Positions 48,028 through 56,026 of a stretch of DNA of 64,000 nucleotides are shown one piece after another. How positions within the stretch are numbered: position 1 is the first letter of the stretch; every line of letters begins with the position of its first letter. Origin of the DNA: Ideonella sp. GTDB lineage: Bacteria > Pseudomonadota > Gammaproteobacteria > Burkholderiales > Burkholderiaceae_C. Below the pieces are notes generated by a model, which searched no databases, was not told the origin of the DNA, and worked only from the letters and a program-made list of their open reading frames with translations. A program made the translations under genes and the position numbers. The stretch is taken from positions 308,113 through 372,112 of the forward strand of contig NZ_JADJDO010000003.1 in the NCBI RefSeq assembly GCF_016702655.1. The letters run 5' to 3'.

Positions 48028-48741
48028 ATGGCAAACACACTGCTCAAGGTCAGCGGCCTGAAAGTCGCCTATGGCGGCATCCAGGCCGTGAAGGGGGTTT
48101 CGTTCGAGGTCCAGGAGGGCGAGCTCGTCAGCCTGATCGGCGCCAACGGGGCTGGCAAGACGACGACGCTCAAGGCCGTCACCGGCCTGCAGCCGGTGGC
48201 GGCGGGCGACATCGAGTTCATGGGGCGCTCGCTCAAGGGGCAGGGCGCCTGGGACCTGGTCAAGCAGGGCCTGGTGATGGTGCCCGAGGGGCGCGGCGTG
48301 TTCGCGCGCATGACGATCACCGAGAACCTGCAGATGGGCGCCTTCGTGCGCCGCGACACCGAGGTAGAGGCCGACATCGACAAGGTGTTCGCGATCTTCC
48401 CGCGCCTGAAGGAGCGCAGCGCGCAGCTCGCCGGAACGATGTCGGGCGGCGAGCAGCAGATGCTCGCGATGGGCCGCGCGCTGATGGCGCGGCCCAAGGT
48501 GCTGCTGCTCGACGAGCCGTCGATGGGCCTGTCGCCGATCATGGTCGACAAGATCTTCGAGGTCGTCGGCGACATCCACGGCCAGGGCGTCACGATCCTG
48601 CTCGTCGAGCAGAACGCGAGCCGGGCGCTGCAGATTGCCTCGCGCGGCTACGTGATGGACTCGGGCGAGATCACGATGAGCGGCGACGCCAGGAAGTTGC
48701 TCGACGATCCCAAGGTGCGCGCGGCCTACCTCGGCGAGTGA
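48028..48741 (+). CDS. livF: ABC transporter ATP-binding protein LivF-type
   Basis: The 237-residue ATPase has Walker A GANGAGKTTTLKAVTGL, the signature MSGGEQQMLAMGRALMA and Walker B LLLDEPSMGLSP. It ends the transporter operon. No periplasmic binding protein (LivJ/K type) is encoded next to these four genes, so that part must lie elsewhere. Confidence 0.94.
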   Translation: MANTLLKVSGLKVAYGGIQAVKGVSFEVQEGELVSLIGANGAGKTTTLKAVTGLQPVAAGDIEFMGRSLKGQGAWDLVKQGLVMVPEGRGVFARMTITENLQMGAFVRRDTEVEADIDKVFAIFPRLKERSAQLAGTMSGGEQQMLAMGRALMARPKVLLLDEPSMGLSPIMVDKIFEVVGDIHGQGVTILLVEQNASRALQIASRGYVMDSGEITMSGDARKLLDDPKVRAAYLGE

Positions 48742-48782
48742 GCCGGCCAGCACCGCCCTGATCCAGCCGGGCTCGAATGTCC

Positions 48783-48835
48783 GCCTAGGGTTTAGCCTAG
48801 GTTTGCGCTTGCCTATGTAGTGGACATCATAGGCA
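48783..48835 (+). promoter_or_regulatory. repeated GCCTAKG boxes and inverted repeat upstream of the aor operon
   Basis: GCCTAGG occurs at 48783-48789 and 48795-48801, GCCTATG at 48811-48817, and its mirror image CATAGGC at 48828-48834. The last two form a perfect 8-bp inverted repeat TGCCTATG/CATAGGCA with a 10-bp spacer, and ATGT/ACAT pair inside it. The cluster lies 77 bp upstream of the ferredoxin-subunit gene. It looks like a regulator binding site; the regulator is unknown. Confidence 0.6.
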
Positions 48836-48911
48836 TTCGCCGGCCGCAAGGCGCCCGATCGTTGGGGCCCGCAGGTGCGGCGTGGCTCACTCAACCAACG
48901 GAACCGCAACC

Positions 48912-49391
48912 ATGCAGAAATCGCTGCACATCGACCCTGAAAAATGCACTGGCTGCCTGCAGTGCGAGATGGCGTGCTCGTTCGAGAACTACGCCACCTA
49001 TGCACCGGCCAAGTCGCGCATCAAGGTGTTCGACTTCCATTACACCGGGCGCAAGGTGCCCTATACCTGCACCCAGTGCGACGAAGCCTGGTGCCTGCAT
49101 GCCTGCCCGGTCGGGGCGATCACGATCGACACCCTGATCGGCGCCAAGGTCGTCAACGAGACGACTTGCGTCGGCTGCAAGGTCTGCACCATCGCCTGCC
49201 CGTTCGGCACCATCAACTACGTGCAGGAGACCGGCAAGGTGCAGAAGTGCGACCTGTGCGGCGGCGCGCCGGCGTGCGCCGAAGCCTGCCCGACCGGCGC
49301 CATCACCTATATCGATGCCAACTGGACCGGGATGAACAAGATGGCAGCCTGGGCCGACAAGCTCGGCAACCAACCCGCCGCAGCGGCATAA
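48912..49391 (+). CDS. aorA: ferredoxin-like iron-sulfur subunit of aldehyde oxidoreductase
   Basis: The 159-residue protein has four clusters of cysteines of the CxxCxxxC type (CTGCLQCEMAC, CTQCDEAWCLHAC, CVGCKVCTIAC, CDLCGGAPACAEAC), enough for four [4Fe-4S] clusters. It has no Tat signal, so it is cytoplasmic. Its place directly before the tungsten subunit and the later FAD subunit gene fits the AorABC enzyme known from Aromatoleum, where this subunit is the electron wire. The ATG at 48912 was preferred to an upstream in-frame start. Confidence 0.88.
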   Translation: MQKSLHIDPEKCTGCLQCEMACSFENYATYAPAKSRIKVFDFHYTGRKVPYTCTQCDEAWCLHACPVGAITIDTLIGAKVVNETTCVGCKVCTIACPFGTINYVQETGKVQKCDLCGGAPACAEACPTGAITYIDANWTGMNKMAAWADKLGNQPAAAA

Positions 49392-49402
49392 GGAGCACGA
49401 AC

Positions 49403-51249
49403 ATGTCCTGGGCAGGAAAAATTCTCAGAGTCGACCTCAGCGCCGGCAGCGTCAAGTCGGAGCCGCTCAACATGGACTGGGCGCGCCTACATCGGCTCGC
49501 GCGGCCTGGGCACCAAGTACCTGGTCGAAGAGGTCGACGCCACGGTCGACCCGCTGTCGAGCCGACAACAAGATCATCTGGGCCACCGGGCCGCTGACCG
49601 GCACGATGGCCTCCACCGGCGGGCGCTACACGGTCGTCACCAAGGGTCCGCTGACCGGCGCCATCGCGTGCTCGAACTCGGGCGGCTACTGGGGCGCCGA
49701 GCTCAAGATGGCCGGCTGGGACATGGTCATCTTCGAGGGCAAGTCCGCCAAGCCGGTGTACCTCTACATCCAGGACGGCGTGGCCGAGCTGCGTGACGCC
49801 GCCCACCTGTGGGGCAAGTCGGTCTGGGAGACCGAGGCCACGGTCAAGAAGCAGTTGCAGGATCCGCAGATCCGCGTATCGAGCATCGGTGCCGCAGGCG
49901 AGAACCTGGTGCTCTTCGCCGCGGTCGTCAACGACCTGCACCGTGCGGCAGGGCGTTCGGGCGTCGGCGCCGTGCTGGGTTCGAAGAACCTGAAGGCGAT
50001 CGCGGTGCGCGGCACCTTGGGCGTCGGCAACCTGGCCGACCCGAAGGCCTTCATGAAGGTCACCGCGGAGAAGAAGAAGCTCCTCGCCGAGAACGCGCTC
50101 ACCGGCCAGGGCCTGCCGGCCTACGGCACGCAGGTGCTGATGAACATCATCAACGAGGTCGGCGCGTTGCCCACGCGCAACCACCGCGACGTGCAGTTCG
50201 AAGGCGCGAAGGACATCTCGGCCGAGGCGATGGCCACGCCGCGCAAGACCGACGGCAGGAAGCCCCTCGTGACCAACCAGGCGTGCTTCGGCTGCACCAT
50301 CGCCTGCGGGCGCATCCAGACCATCGACAAGGGCCACTTCTCGGTCGAGAACAAGCCGCAGTACTGGGGCGCCTCGGGCGGGCTCGAGTACGAGGCGGCG
50401 TGGGCGCTTGGCGCGGCCAACGGCGTCAACGACCTCGACGCGCTGCAGTACGCGAACCTGCTATGCAACGAACACGGCATGGATCCGATCAGCTTCGGCG
50501 CGACGGTCGGCGCAGTGATGGAGCTCTACGAGATGGGCGTGCTCACCAAGGAGCAGCTCGGCATCGACGCCAAGTTCGGCTCGGCGCAGGCGCTCGCGCA
50601 CTTCGCCGAGATCACCGCCAAGGGCGAGGGCTTCGGCAAGGAAATCGGCCAGGGCTCCAAGCGCCTGACCGCCAAGTACGGGCATCCGGACCTGTCGATG
50701 TCGTCCAAGGGCCAGGAGTTCCCGGCCTACGACGGGCGCGGCATCCAGGGCATCGGCCTGGCCTACGCGACCAGCAACCGCGGCGGCTGCCACCTGCGCG
50801 GCTATACGGTCGCCAGCGAGGTGGCGGGCATCCCGGTCAAGACCGACCCGCTGACTGCCGAGGGCAAGCCCGAACTCGTCAAGGCCTTCCAGGACGCGAC
50901 CGCTGCCTACGACTCGTCGGGCTTGTGCATCTTCACGACCTTTGCCTGGGGCCTGCCCGACTTGGCCGACCAGTTGGCGCCGGCCTGCGGCTCCGAGTTC
51001 ACGCTCGAGAACGTGGCCACGATCGGCGAACGCATCTGGAACATGGAGCGCGACTTCAACAACCGCGCCGGCTTCACGTCGAAGGACGACAGCCTGCCCA
51101 AGCGCCTGCTGACCGAAGCCGCCAAGACCGGGCCGGCCAAGGGGCTGGTGAGCAAGGTGCCGGAGATGCTGCCCAAGTACTACGAGATCCGCGGCTGGGA
51201 CAACGACGGCAAGCTCAAGGCCGAGACCCGTACCCGTCTGGGCCTTTGA
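49403..51249 (+). CDS. aorB: tungsten-containing aldehyde:ferredoxin oxidoreductase subunit (frame broken near 5' end)
   Basis: AGGAG precedes the ATG at 49403 (MSWAGKILRVDLSAGSVK). After about 28 codons the frame breaks near 49482-49490 (family text YIGSRGLGTKYLVEEVD continues in a second frame) and again near 49557-49564, after which an unbroken frame runs to 51249. Adding two bases at each site gives 616 residues, the normal AOR length. The cluster ligands CFGCTIAC fall near residues 296-303, with a late Cys in SSGLCIF. The enzyme oxidises aldehydes to acids with a tungsten bis-pyranopterin cofactor, or runs in reverse. The two breaks are probably sequence errors, but a pseudogene cannot be excluded. 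Confidence 0.88.
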
Positions 51250-51279
51250 CCGGGCGGGCGGCAAGCCCGAGGCTGACGC

Positions 51280-51301
51280 AAGGCGGTTCTCGGACCGCCT
51301 T
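51280..51301 (+). terminator. hairpin between aorB and aorC
   Basis: An 8-bp perfect stem AAGGCGGT/ACCGCCTT with the loop TCTCGG is followed by GTTGTTTTC. It sits 30 bp after the aorB stop and 20 bp before the next ATG. It could end or attenuate transcription inside the operon, lowering expression of the FAD subunit. Confidence 0.65.
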
Positions 51302-51321
51302 GTTGTTTTCAAGGAGTGCAG

Positions 51322-52587
51322 ATGAAACACGTGATCCTGGGCGCCGGGCCGGCGGGTGTGATCGCCGCCGAAACGATACGCAAGCACGCACCCGCCGACG
51401 AGATCGTGATCGTCGGCGACGAGCCCGAAGCGCCTTACTCGCGCATGGCGATTCCCTACCTGCTGATGGGGCGCGTCGGCGAGCCGGGAACCTACCTTCG
51501 CCAAGATCCGCAGCACTACGAGAAGCTGCGCATCGGGCTCAGGCGCGCACGCGCCAAGGAGCTCGACACCGACAAGCGCACCGTGGCCCTCGACGACGGC
51601 AGCCAGCTCGGCTTCGACACGCTGCTGATCGCCACCGGCTCGAGCCCGATTCGCCCGCCCATCCGCGGCATCGACCTGCCCGGCGTCCACCCCTGCTGGA
51701 CGCTCGAGGATGCGCGCGCGATCATGCGCCTGGCCGGCAAGGGCGCGCGGGTGCTGCAGATGGGCGCCGGCTTCATCGGCTGCATCATCATGGAGGCGCT
51801 CGCCGAACGCGGCGTGCAGCTCACGGTGGTCGAGATGGGCGACCGCATGGTGCCGCGCATGATGGGCCCGACCGCGGGCGGCATGATCCGCGACTGGTGC
51901 GAGGCCAAGGGCGTGACGGTGCACACCGGCACCCGGGTCGAGGCCATCGAGACCGAGGCGCCGCTGCGCGTGCGGCTGTCCAACGGCAGCCATGTTGCCG
52001 CCGACCTCGTGATCAGCGCCACCGGCGTCAAGCCCGCGATCGGCTTCCTCGAGAATTCGGGCGTGACCTGCCTTCTCGGCGTGCTGACCGACGAGCACAT
52101 GCAGACCAACGTGGCGGGCATCTATGCCGCGGGCGACTGCGCCGAGGCTTTCGACGTCGCGACCGGCAAGACCATCGTCAGCGCGATCCAGCCCAACGCC
52201 GCCGACCAGGCCCATGTCGCCGCGCTGAACATGGTCGGCCGGCGCGCGCGCCTGAAGGGCGTGACGCAGATCAACGTGCTCGACACGCTGGGGCTGATCT
52301 CGACCAGCTTCGGCGACTGGCAGGGCGTGCCCGGCGGCGATCATGTAGAGCTCACCGACCGCGTCGCCAACCGTCACCTGAGCCTGCAGTTCAAGGGCGA
52401 CCGCATGGTGGGCTGCAACAGCGTCGGCTGGACCGAGCATGTCGGCGTGATGCGCGGCCTGGTCGAAGGCGAGGTCAGGCTCGGGCCCTGGAAGGACAAG
52501 CTGCTCGCCGACCCGACCCAGCTCATGGAAGCCTATCTCGCGCGCGCCCAGGCCCAGGACGCGCACGCACACCTGCCGCGCCGATGA
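51322..52587 (+). CDS. aorC: FAD/NAD(P)-dependent oxidoreductase subunit
   Basis: The 421-residue protein has the FAD motif LGAGPAGVIAAETI near the N terminus, an NAD-binding GAGFIGCIIMEALAERG segment near 150-166 and the second FAD motif GIYAAGDCAEAFD. It resembles NADH-linked pyridine nucleotide-disulfide oxidoreductases without a CxxC redox pair. In AorABC this subunit passes electrons to NAD+. AAGGAG stands before the ATG at 51322; a GTG two codons earlier is less likely. Its stop overlaps the next start (ATGA). Confidence 0.85.
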   Translation: MKHVILGAGPAGVIAAETIRKHAPADEIVIVGDEPEAPYSRMAIPYLLMGRVGEPGTYLRQDPQHYEKLRIGLRRARAKELDTDKRTVALDDGSQLGFDTLLIATGSSPIRPPIRGIDLPGVHPCWTLEDARAIMRLAGKGARVLQMGAGFIGCIIMEALAERGVQLTVVEMGDRMVPRMMGPTAGGMIRDWCEAKGVTVHTGTRVEAIETEAPLRVRLSNGSHVAADLVISATGVKPAIGFLENSGVTCLLGVLTDEHMQTNVAGIYAAGDCAEAFDVATGKTIVSAIQPNAADQAHVAALNMVGRRARLKGVTQINVLDTLGLISTSFGDWQGVPGGDHVELTDRVANRHLSLQFKGDRMVGCNSVGWTEHVGVMRGLVEGEVRLGPWKDKLLADPTQLMEAYLARAQAQDAHAHLPRR

Positions 52588-52838
52588 GGATCACGTTCAA
52601 GCTCTACGCCGGGCTCACGCAGTACCTGCCGCCCGAGGCGCGCGTCGGCAATGCGATGCCGCTCGATCTGCCCGAGGGCACGACGATCTTGGATGCGATC
52701 AAGCCCTTCGGCATGCCGGACAAGCTCGTCCACCTGGTGCTGATTCACGGCGTCTACATCGCGCCCGAGGAGCGCGCTTCGCGCGTGCTGAAGGAAGGCG
52801 ACGTGCTCGCGATCTGGCCCCCGGTCGCGGGGGGTTGA
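52584..52838 (+). CDS. MoaD/ThiS-like sulfur carrier protein
   Basis: The 84-residue beta-grasp protein ends in Gly-Gly, the tail needed for thiocarboxylate formation. The start MRITFKLYAGLTQYLP is MoaD-like. It likely supplies sulfur for the pterin dithiolene of the tungsten cofactor. It overlaps the FAD-subunit gene by ATGA, so it belongs to the same operon; AOR operons of betaproteobacteria carry such a gene. Confidence 0.85.
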   Translation: MRITFKLYAGLTQYLPPEARVGNAMPLDLPEGTTILDAIKPFGMPDKLVHLVLIHGVYIAPEERASRVLKEGDVLAIWPPVAGG

Positions 52839-52841
52839 TGG

Positions 52842-52910
52842 CCCCCAAGCTTGCGGCTGCGCCGCTTCGCTGCCCCCCGAGGGGGCGCAGCCCACCTTGG
52901 GGCGGCCCGG
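52842..52910 (+). repeat. interspersed GC-rich repeat, copy 2
   Basis: The element begins CCCCCAAGCTTGCGG, has the palindromic centre CCCCCCGAGGGGG and ends CTTGGGGCGGCCCGG. It shares these parts with the stretch at 62458-62519. It could fold into a long stem. It is noncoding. Confidence 0.75.
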
Positions 52911-52924
52911 CGGCGGGCTGATCG

Positions 52925-53224
52925 ATGCAGTCTGCCTACGCCGCATCCTTCGACCGCGAGATGGGTTGTACCGAGCGCGAATGGTTGTCGTGGCTGCCGG
53001 GCGCGGTGCGCGACCATGCGCTGACGCTGGGCGACGGCCAGGCCGGCGTCGCGATCGGGGGCGGCAGCCTGCGCCTGGCCTGGCAGGCGCTGGAGCCGCG
53101 CCAGATCGCGCTGATGCGCCTGCCGCGGCTGGCGGTGCAGTTCCGCTTCGAGGGGCTCAGCGACGCCGAGCGGCTTGCCTTCATGCGCTACTTCGACCTC
53201 TACATGCAGCGCGGCGGCGGATAG
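52925..53224 (+). CDS. uncharacterised 99-residue protein in the aor operon
   Basis: The protein starts MQSAYAASFDREMGCTEREW and ends in three Gly. It is soluble and has alternating helix and strand propensity; no known domain was recognised. It has one Cys (C15). It lies 86 bp after the MoaD-like gene on the same strand, separated by an interspersed repeat. Position suggests a part in AOR cofactor insertion or control, but there is no direct evidence. Confidence 0.7.
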   Translation: MQSAYAASFDREMGCTEREWLSWLPGAVRDHALTLGDGQAGVAIGGGSLRLAWQALEPRQIALMRLPRLAVQFRFEGLSDAERLAFMRYFDLYMQRGGG

Positions 53225-53249
53225 CGCCGCCCGCCGCGCGCGGTCTCGA

Positions 53250-53394
53250 CGAAGCGCCGGGCCGTGCCATGGCGCCTGAGCGCCCCTCGGGGGCTGCGAC
53301 AACAGCCGCAAGGCGGTTGCGGCGAGGCTGACTTCGCTCAGCGAAGTCAAGGCGCGAAGCGCCGGCCGGAGCCAACGATGCGAGCTCGGGGTCG
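53250..53394 (-). repeat. interspersed GC-rich repeat, copy 3 (inverse of copy 1)
   Basis: Read on the minus strand this stretch has the same order as 8966-9095: a GTTGGCT core, GGCCGGCGCTTCGCGCCTT, a small palindrome (here GACTTCGCTGAGCGAAGTC) and CCCCCGAGGGG. It fills the gap between the 99-residue gene and the convergent regulator gene and could act as a terminator. Confidence 0.7.
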
Positions 53395-54492
53395 TCAGCC
53401 CTTGGGCGTGCGATAGCTCCACCACGGCAGGACGCGGCGCAGCGACAGGACTTCGCCACTGCGATCGGCCGCGTAGCCGGGCAGCGCATCGAGCTGGGCC
53501 TTCCATGCTTCGCTGCGCAGCAGCTCGAGCAGGCTGCGCACGTGCGGATGTTCGAGCGACGGACGCAGGGCCGCCAGGAAGTACTGCTCGCGGGCGAGCG
53601 GCAGGAAGCAAAGCCCCCGTGCCCGCGCTGCCGCCTCGATGCCGAAGGCTGCGTCCGCGGCGCCGCTCGCCACGGCCTCCGCGGCTGCGCGGTGCGAGGG
53701 CTCGACCTGATCGAGTCGGTCGAACTCCGACGCCTTGATTCGCTGCGCGGCCAGGAGCTCCTCGAACACGACGCGCGTGCCGGTGCCGCGTTCACGCAGC
53801 ACGAAGCGCAGCCCGGGCCGGCGCAGGTCAGCCAGCCCCTGGAGGCCGAGCGGATTGCCCGCGGCGACCATCAGGCCCTGGGTGCGCCGCGCGAAGCTGA
53901 CCAGCTTGTGCTTGCCCGGCTTGAGGAGCGCCCGGTAGGCGCGCGCGGTCGGCGATCGCAGCGGCGCCTGCGTCAGCGCGTGAAACCCGGCCAGCAGGCA
54001 GCGCCCGTCGTTGAGCGCGGCCAGGGCGTCGACGCTGCCCATGAACTGGATGTCCAGGTGCAGCTTGCGCTCGCGCTGAGCCAACTGGCGCAGCAGAGGC
54101 AGCGCGTCATCGTGGCTGGCCGACATCGGGATCACGCCCGCGCTGGCGTCGAAGGCGATCGCAAACGCGCGTTCGAGCTCGCTGCGCAGCGCCTCGACCT
54201 GCGGCGCGAGCCGCGCCTGCGCGCGGCGCTCGGCCCAGAGCAGCTTCTCGCCGAAGGGCGACAACAAGGCTGGCTGGCCCTTGACCCACAGCACCAGCGT
54301 CTGGCCGAACTCGGTCTCCCAGCGCTTGAGCTCGCCCCAGACGTGGCGGTACGAGAGCGACAGGCTGCGCGCGGCGCCGCTGATCGAGCCGCTGTCGTGC
54401 ACCGCCGCCAGCATGGCGACCAGCGGGTGATGCAGATCGCGCTGGCTGTCGTGCAGCGCCTCGAGCGTGTAGGCGAGATGGATCCTATGCAT
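53395..54492 (-). CDS. ModE-type HTH fused to a periplasmic-binding-protein-like domain
   Basis: The 365-residue protein has a winged HTH at about 20-95 (MLAAVHDSGSISGAARSLSL, then YRHVWGELKRWE), like ModE or LysR, and a C-terminal binding-protein domain at about 125-350 related to molybdate/tungstate binding proteins (RGTGTRVVFEELL, LLLRPGLRFVL-like strand). It has no signal peptide or membrane segment, so it is a cytoplasmic one-component sensor. It is divergent from tupB across 101 bp, so control of tungstate or molybdate uptake is a strong inference. Confidence 0.85.
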   Translation of the reverse strand: MHRIHLAYTLEALHDSQRDLHHPLVAMLAAVHDSGSISGAARSLSLSYRHVWGELKRWETEFGQTLVLWVKGQPALLSPFGEKLLWAERRAQARLAPQVEALRSELERAFAIAFDASAGVIPMSASHDDALPLLRQLAQRERKLHLDIQFMGSVDALAALNDGRCLLAGFHALTQAPLRSPTARAYRALLKPGKHKLVSFARRTQGLMVAAGNPLGLQGLADLRRPGLRFVLRERGTGTRVVFEELLAAQRIKASEFDRLDQVEPSHRAAAEAVASGAADAAFGIEAAARARGLCFLPLAREQYFLAALRPSLEHPHVRSLLELLRSEAWKAQLDALPGYAADRSGEVLSLRRVLPWWSYRTPKG

Positions 54493-54593
54493 GTCGGTTC
54501 ATATCGTGCGCGGACGCTTGGGCGTCGAGAATGGCGCGAGTATGAGAGAACTTTCATGAGCCGCGCGCGACCGCGCCGCAGCCGCGCGCCGCA

Positions 54594-55319
54594 ATGGGGG
54601 CGCCGTTGAGCGCCTTCGCCGAGAGTGCCCGCACCGCCGCCGAACTGATCGCTCACGCCGACCCCGTGCTGCTGCGCACGGTCGCGCTGTCGATCGCCGT
54701 CAGCGGCACGGCCACCGCGTGCGCCGCGCTGCTCGGCCTGGCGCTCGGCGCCTGGCTCGCGGTCGCGCATTTTCCCGGCCATCGGGCGCTGGTGCACCTG
54801 CTCAATACGCTGCTCGCGCTGCCGGCCGTGGTGGTCGGACTCGTGGTCTATTTGCTGCTCTCGCGCAGCGGGCCGCTCGGCAGTTGGGGCATCCTCTTCA
54901 CGCCGACGGCGATGGTGATCGCGCAGACCATCCTCGTGCTGCCGGTGATCGCCGCGCTTGCGCGCCAGCTCGTCGGCGACTCGCTGCGCGAGGGTGGCGA
55001 CCAGCTGCGCTCGATGGGCGCCGGGCCGCTGCTGTGCGCGCTCTTGATGCTGGTGCACGACCGCTGGGCCGTGCTGACGGTGCTGATCGCCGCCTTCGGC
55101 CGCGCGATCGCCGAAGTCGGCGCGGTGATGATCGTCGGCGGCAACATCGACGGCGTCACGCGCGTGATGACGACCACGATCGCGCTCGAGACGAGCAAGG
55201 GCGACCTGCCGCTCGCGATGGCGCTCGGCATCGTGCTGCTGTGCGTGGTCGGCGTCATCAACGTCGGCATCGGCTTCGCGCAGCGCGGCCACGGCTCGGC
55301 GCTGGCGGGGGTGCGATGA
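54594..55319 (+). CDS. tupB: tungstate ABC transporter permease
   Basis: The 241-residue permease has about five hydrophobic segments and the ATPase-contact loop ending EVGAVMIVGGNIDG. Similarity to TupB/WtpB-type permeases and the adjacent TupA and TupC genes support the call. It is the first gene of tupBCA, each joined to the next by a 4-bp ATGA overlap. The 101-bp divergent region upstream contains the shared promoters. Confidence 0.9.
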   Translation: MGAPLSAFAESARTAAELIAHADPVLLRTVALSIAVSGTATACAALLGLALGAWLAVAHFPGHRALVHLLNTLLALPAVVVGLVVYLLLSRSGPLGSWGILFTPTAMVIAQTILVLPVIAALARQLVGDSLREGGDQLRSMGAGPLLCALLMLVHDRWAVLTVLIAAFGRAIAEVGAVMIVGGNIDGVTRVMTTTIALETSKGDLPLAMALGIVLLCVVGVINVGIGFAQRGHGSALAGVR

Positions 55320-56026
55320 GCGCGCGCGACGCCGGCGCCGAGCCGCTGCTCAGCCTGCGCGAGGTGTCGGTGCGCTTCGGCAGCGTGCAGGCGCTGCGGC
55401 GCGTGTCGGTGGACGTGGTGCGCGGCGACTTCATCGCCCTCGTCGGCGCCAACGGCTCGGGCAAGACGACCTTGCTGCGCGCGCTGCACGGCATGCTCGC
55501 GCTCGACGGCGAACGCCGCGTCGCCGACCCGGCGTCGCGCCAGGCGATGGTCTACCAGCGCCCGTTCATGCTGCGCCTGCGCGTGATCGACAACCTGCAC
55601 CTCGCGCTGTGGCTGGCCGGCGTGCCGCGCGCCCTGCGCCAGGCGCGCGCCGAGCTGGCCCTGCGCCGCGTCGGCATGGCCGATCTCGGCGCGCGGCCGG
55701 CGCGCGCGCTCTCGGGCGGGCAACAGCAGCGCCTTGCGCTTGCGCGCGCCTGGGCGGTGCAGGCGCAGGTGCTCTTCCTCGACGAGCCCACGGCCAGCCT
55801 CGACCCGGCGGCCAAGAAGGAGGTCGAGACCCTGCTCGCCGGCTTTGCCGCCGACGGCACGACGCTCGTGATGAGCACCCACAACCTCGGCCAGGTCAAG
55901 CGTCTGGCCAGCCGGGTGATCTACCTCGACGAGGGCGAGATCCACGCCGATGCCTCGACCGACGCCTTCTTCGGCGACCGCGTCGGCGAGCGCGCACGTT
56001 TGTTCCTCAAAGGAGAGCTGGGATGA
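55316..56026 (+). CDS. tupC: tungstate ABC transporter ATP-binding protein
   Basis: The 236-residue ATPase has Walker A GANGSGKTTLLRALHG, signature LSGGQQQRLALARAWA and Walker B VLFLDEPTASLDP. It has no C-terminal TOBE domain, unlike ModC. Overlaps tupB and tupA by ATGA. Confidence 0.9.
   Translation: MSARDAGAEPLLSLREVSVRFGSVQALRRVSVDVVRGDFIALVGANGSGKTTLLRALHGMLALDGERRVADPASRQAMVYQRPFMLRLRVIDNLHLALWLAGVPRALRQARAELALRRVGMADLGARPARALSGGQQQRLALARAWAVQAQVLFLDEPTASLDPAAKKEVETLLAGFAADGTTLVMSTHNLGQVKRLASRVIYLDEGEIHADASTDAFFGDRVGERARLFLKGELG

Noticed and set aside
49480..49565. Programmed frameshifting considered for aorB, and likewise for coxL.
   Set aside because: The breaks need two-base corrections at several unrelated sites without slippery heptamers, and similar indels occur in neighbouring genes.
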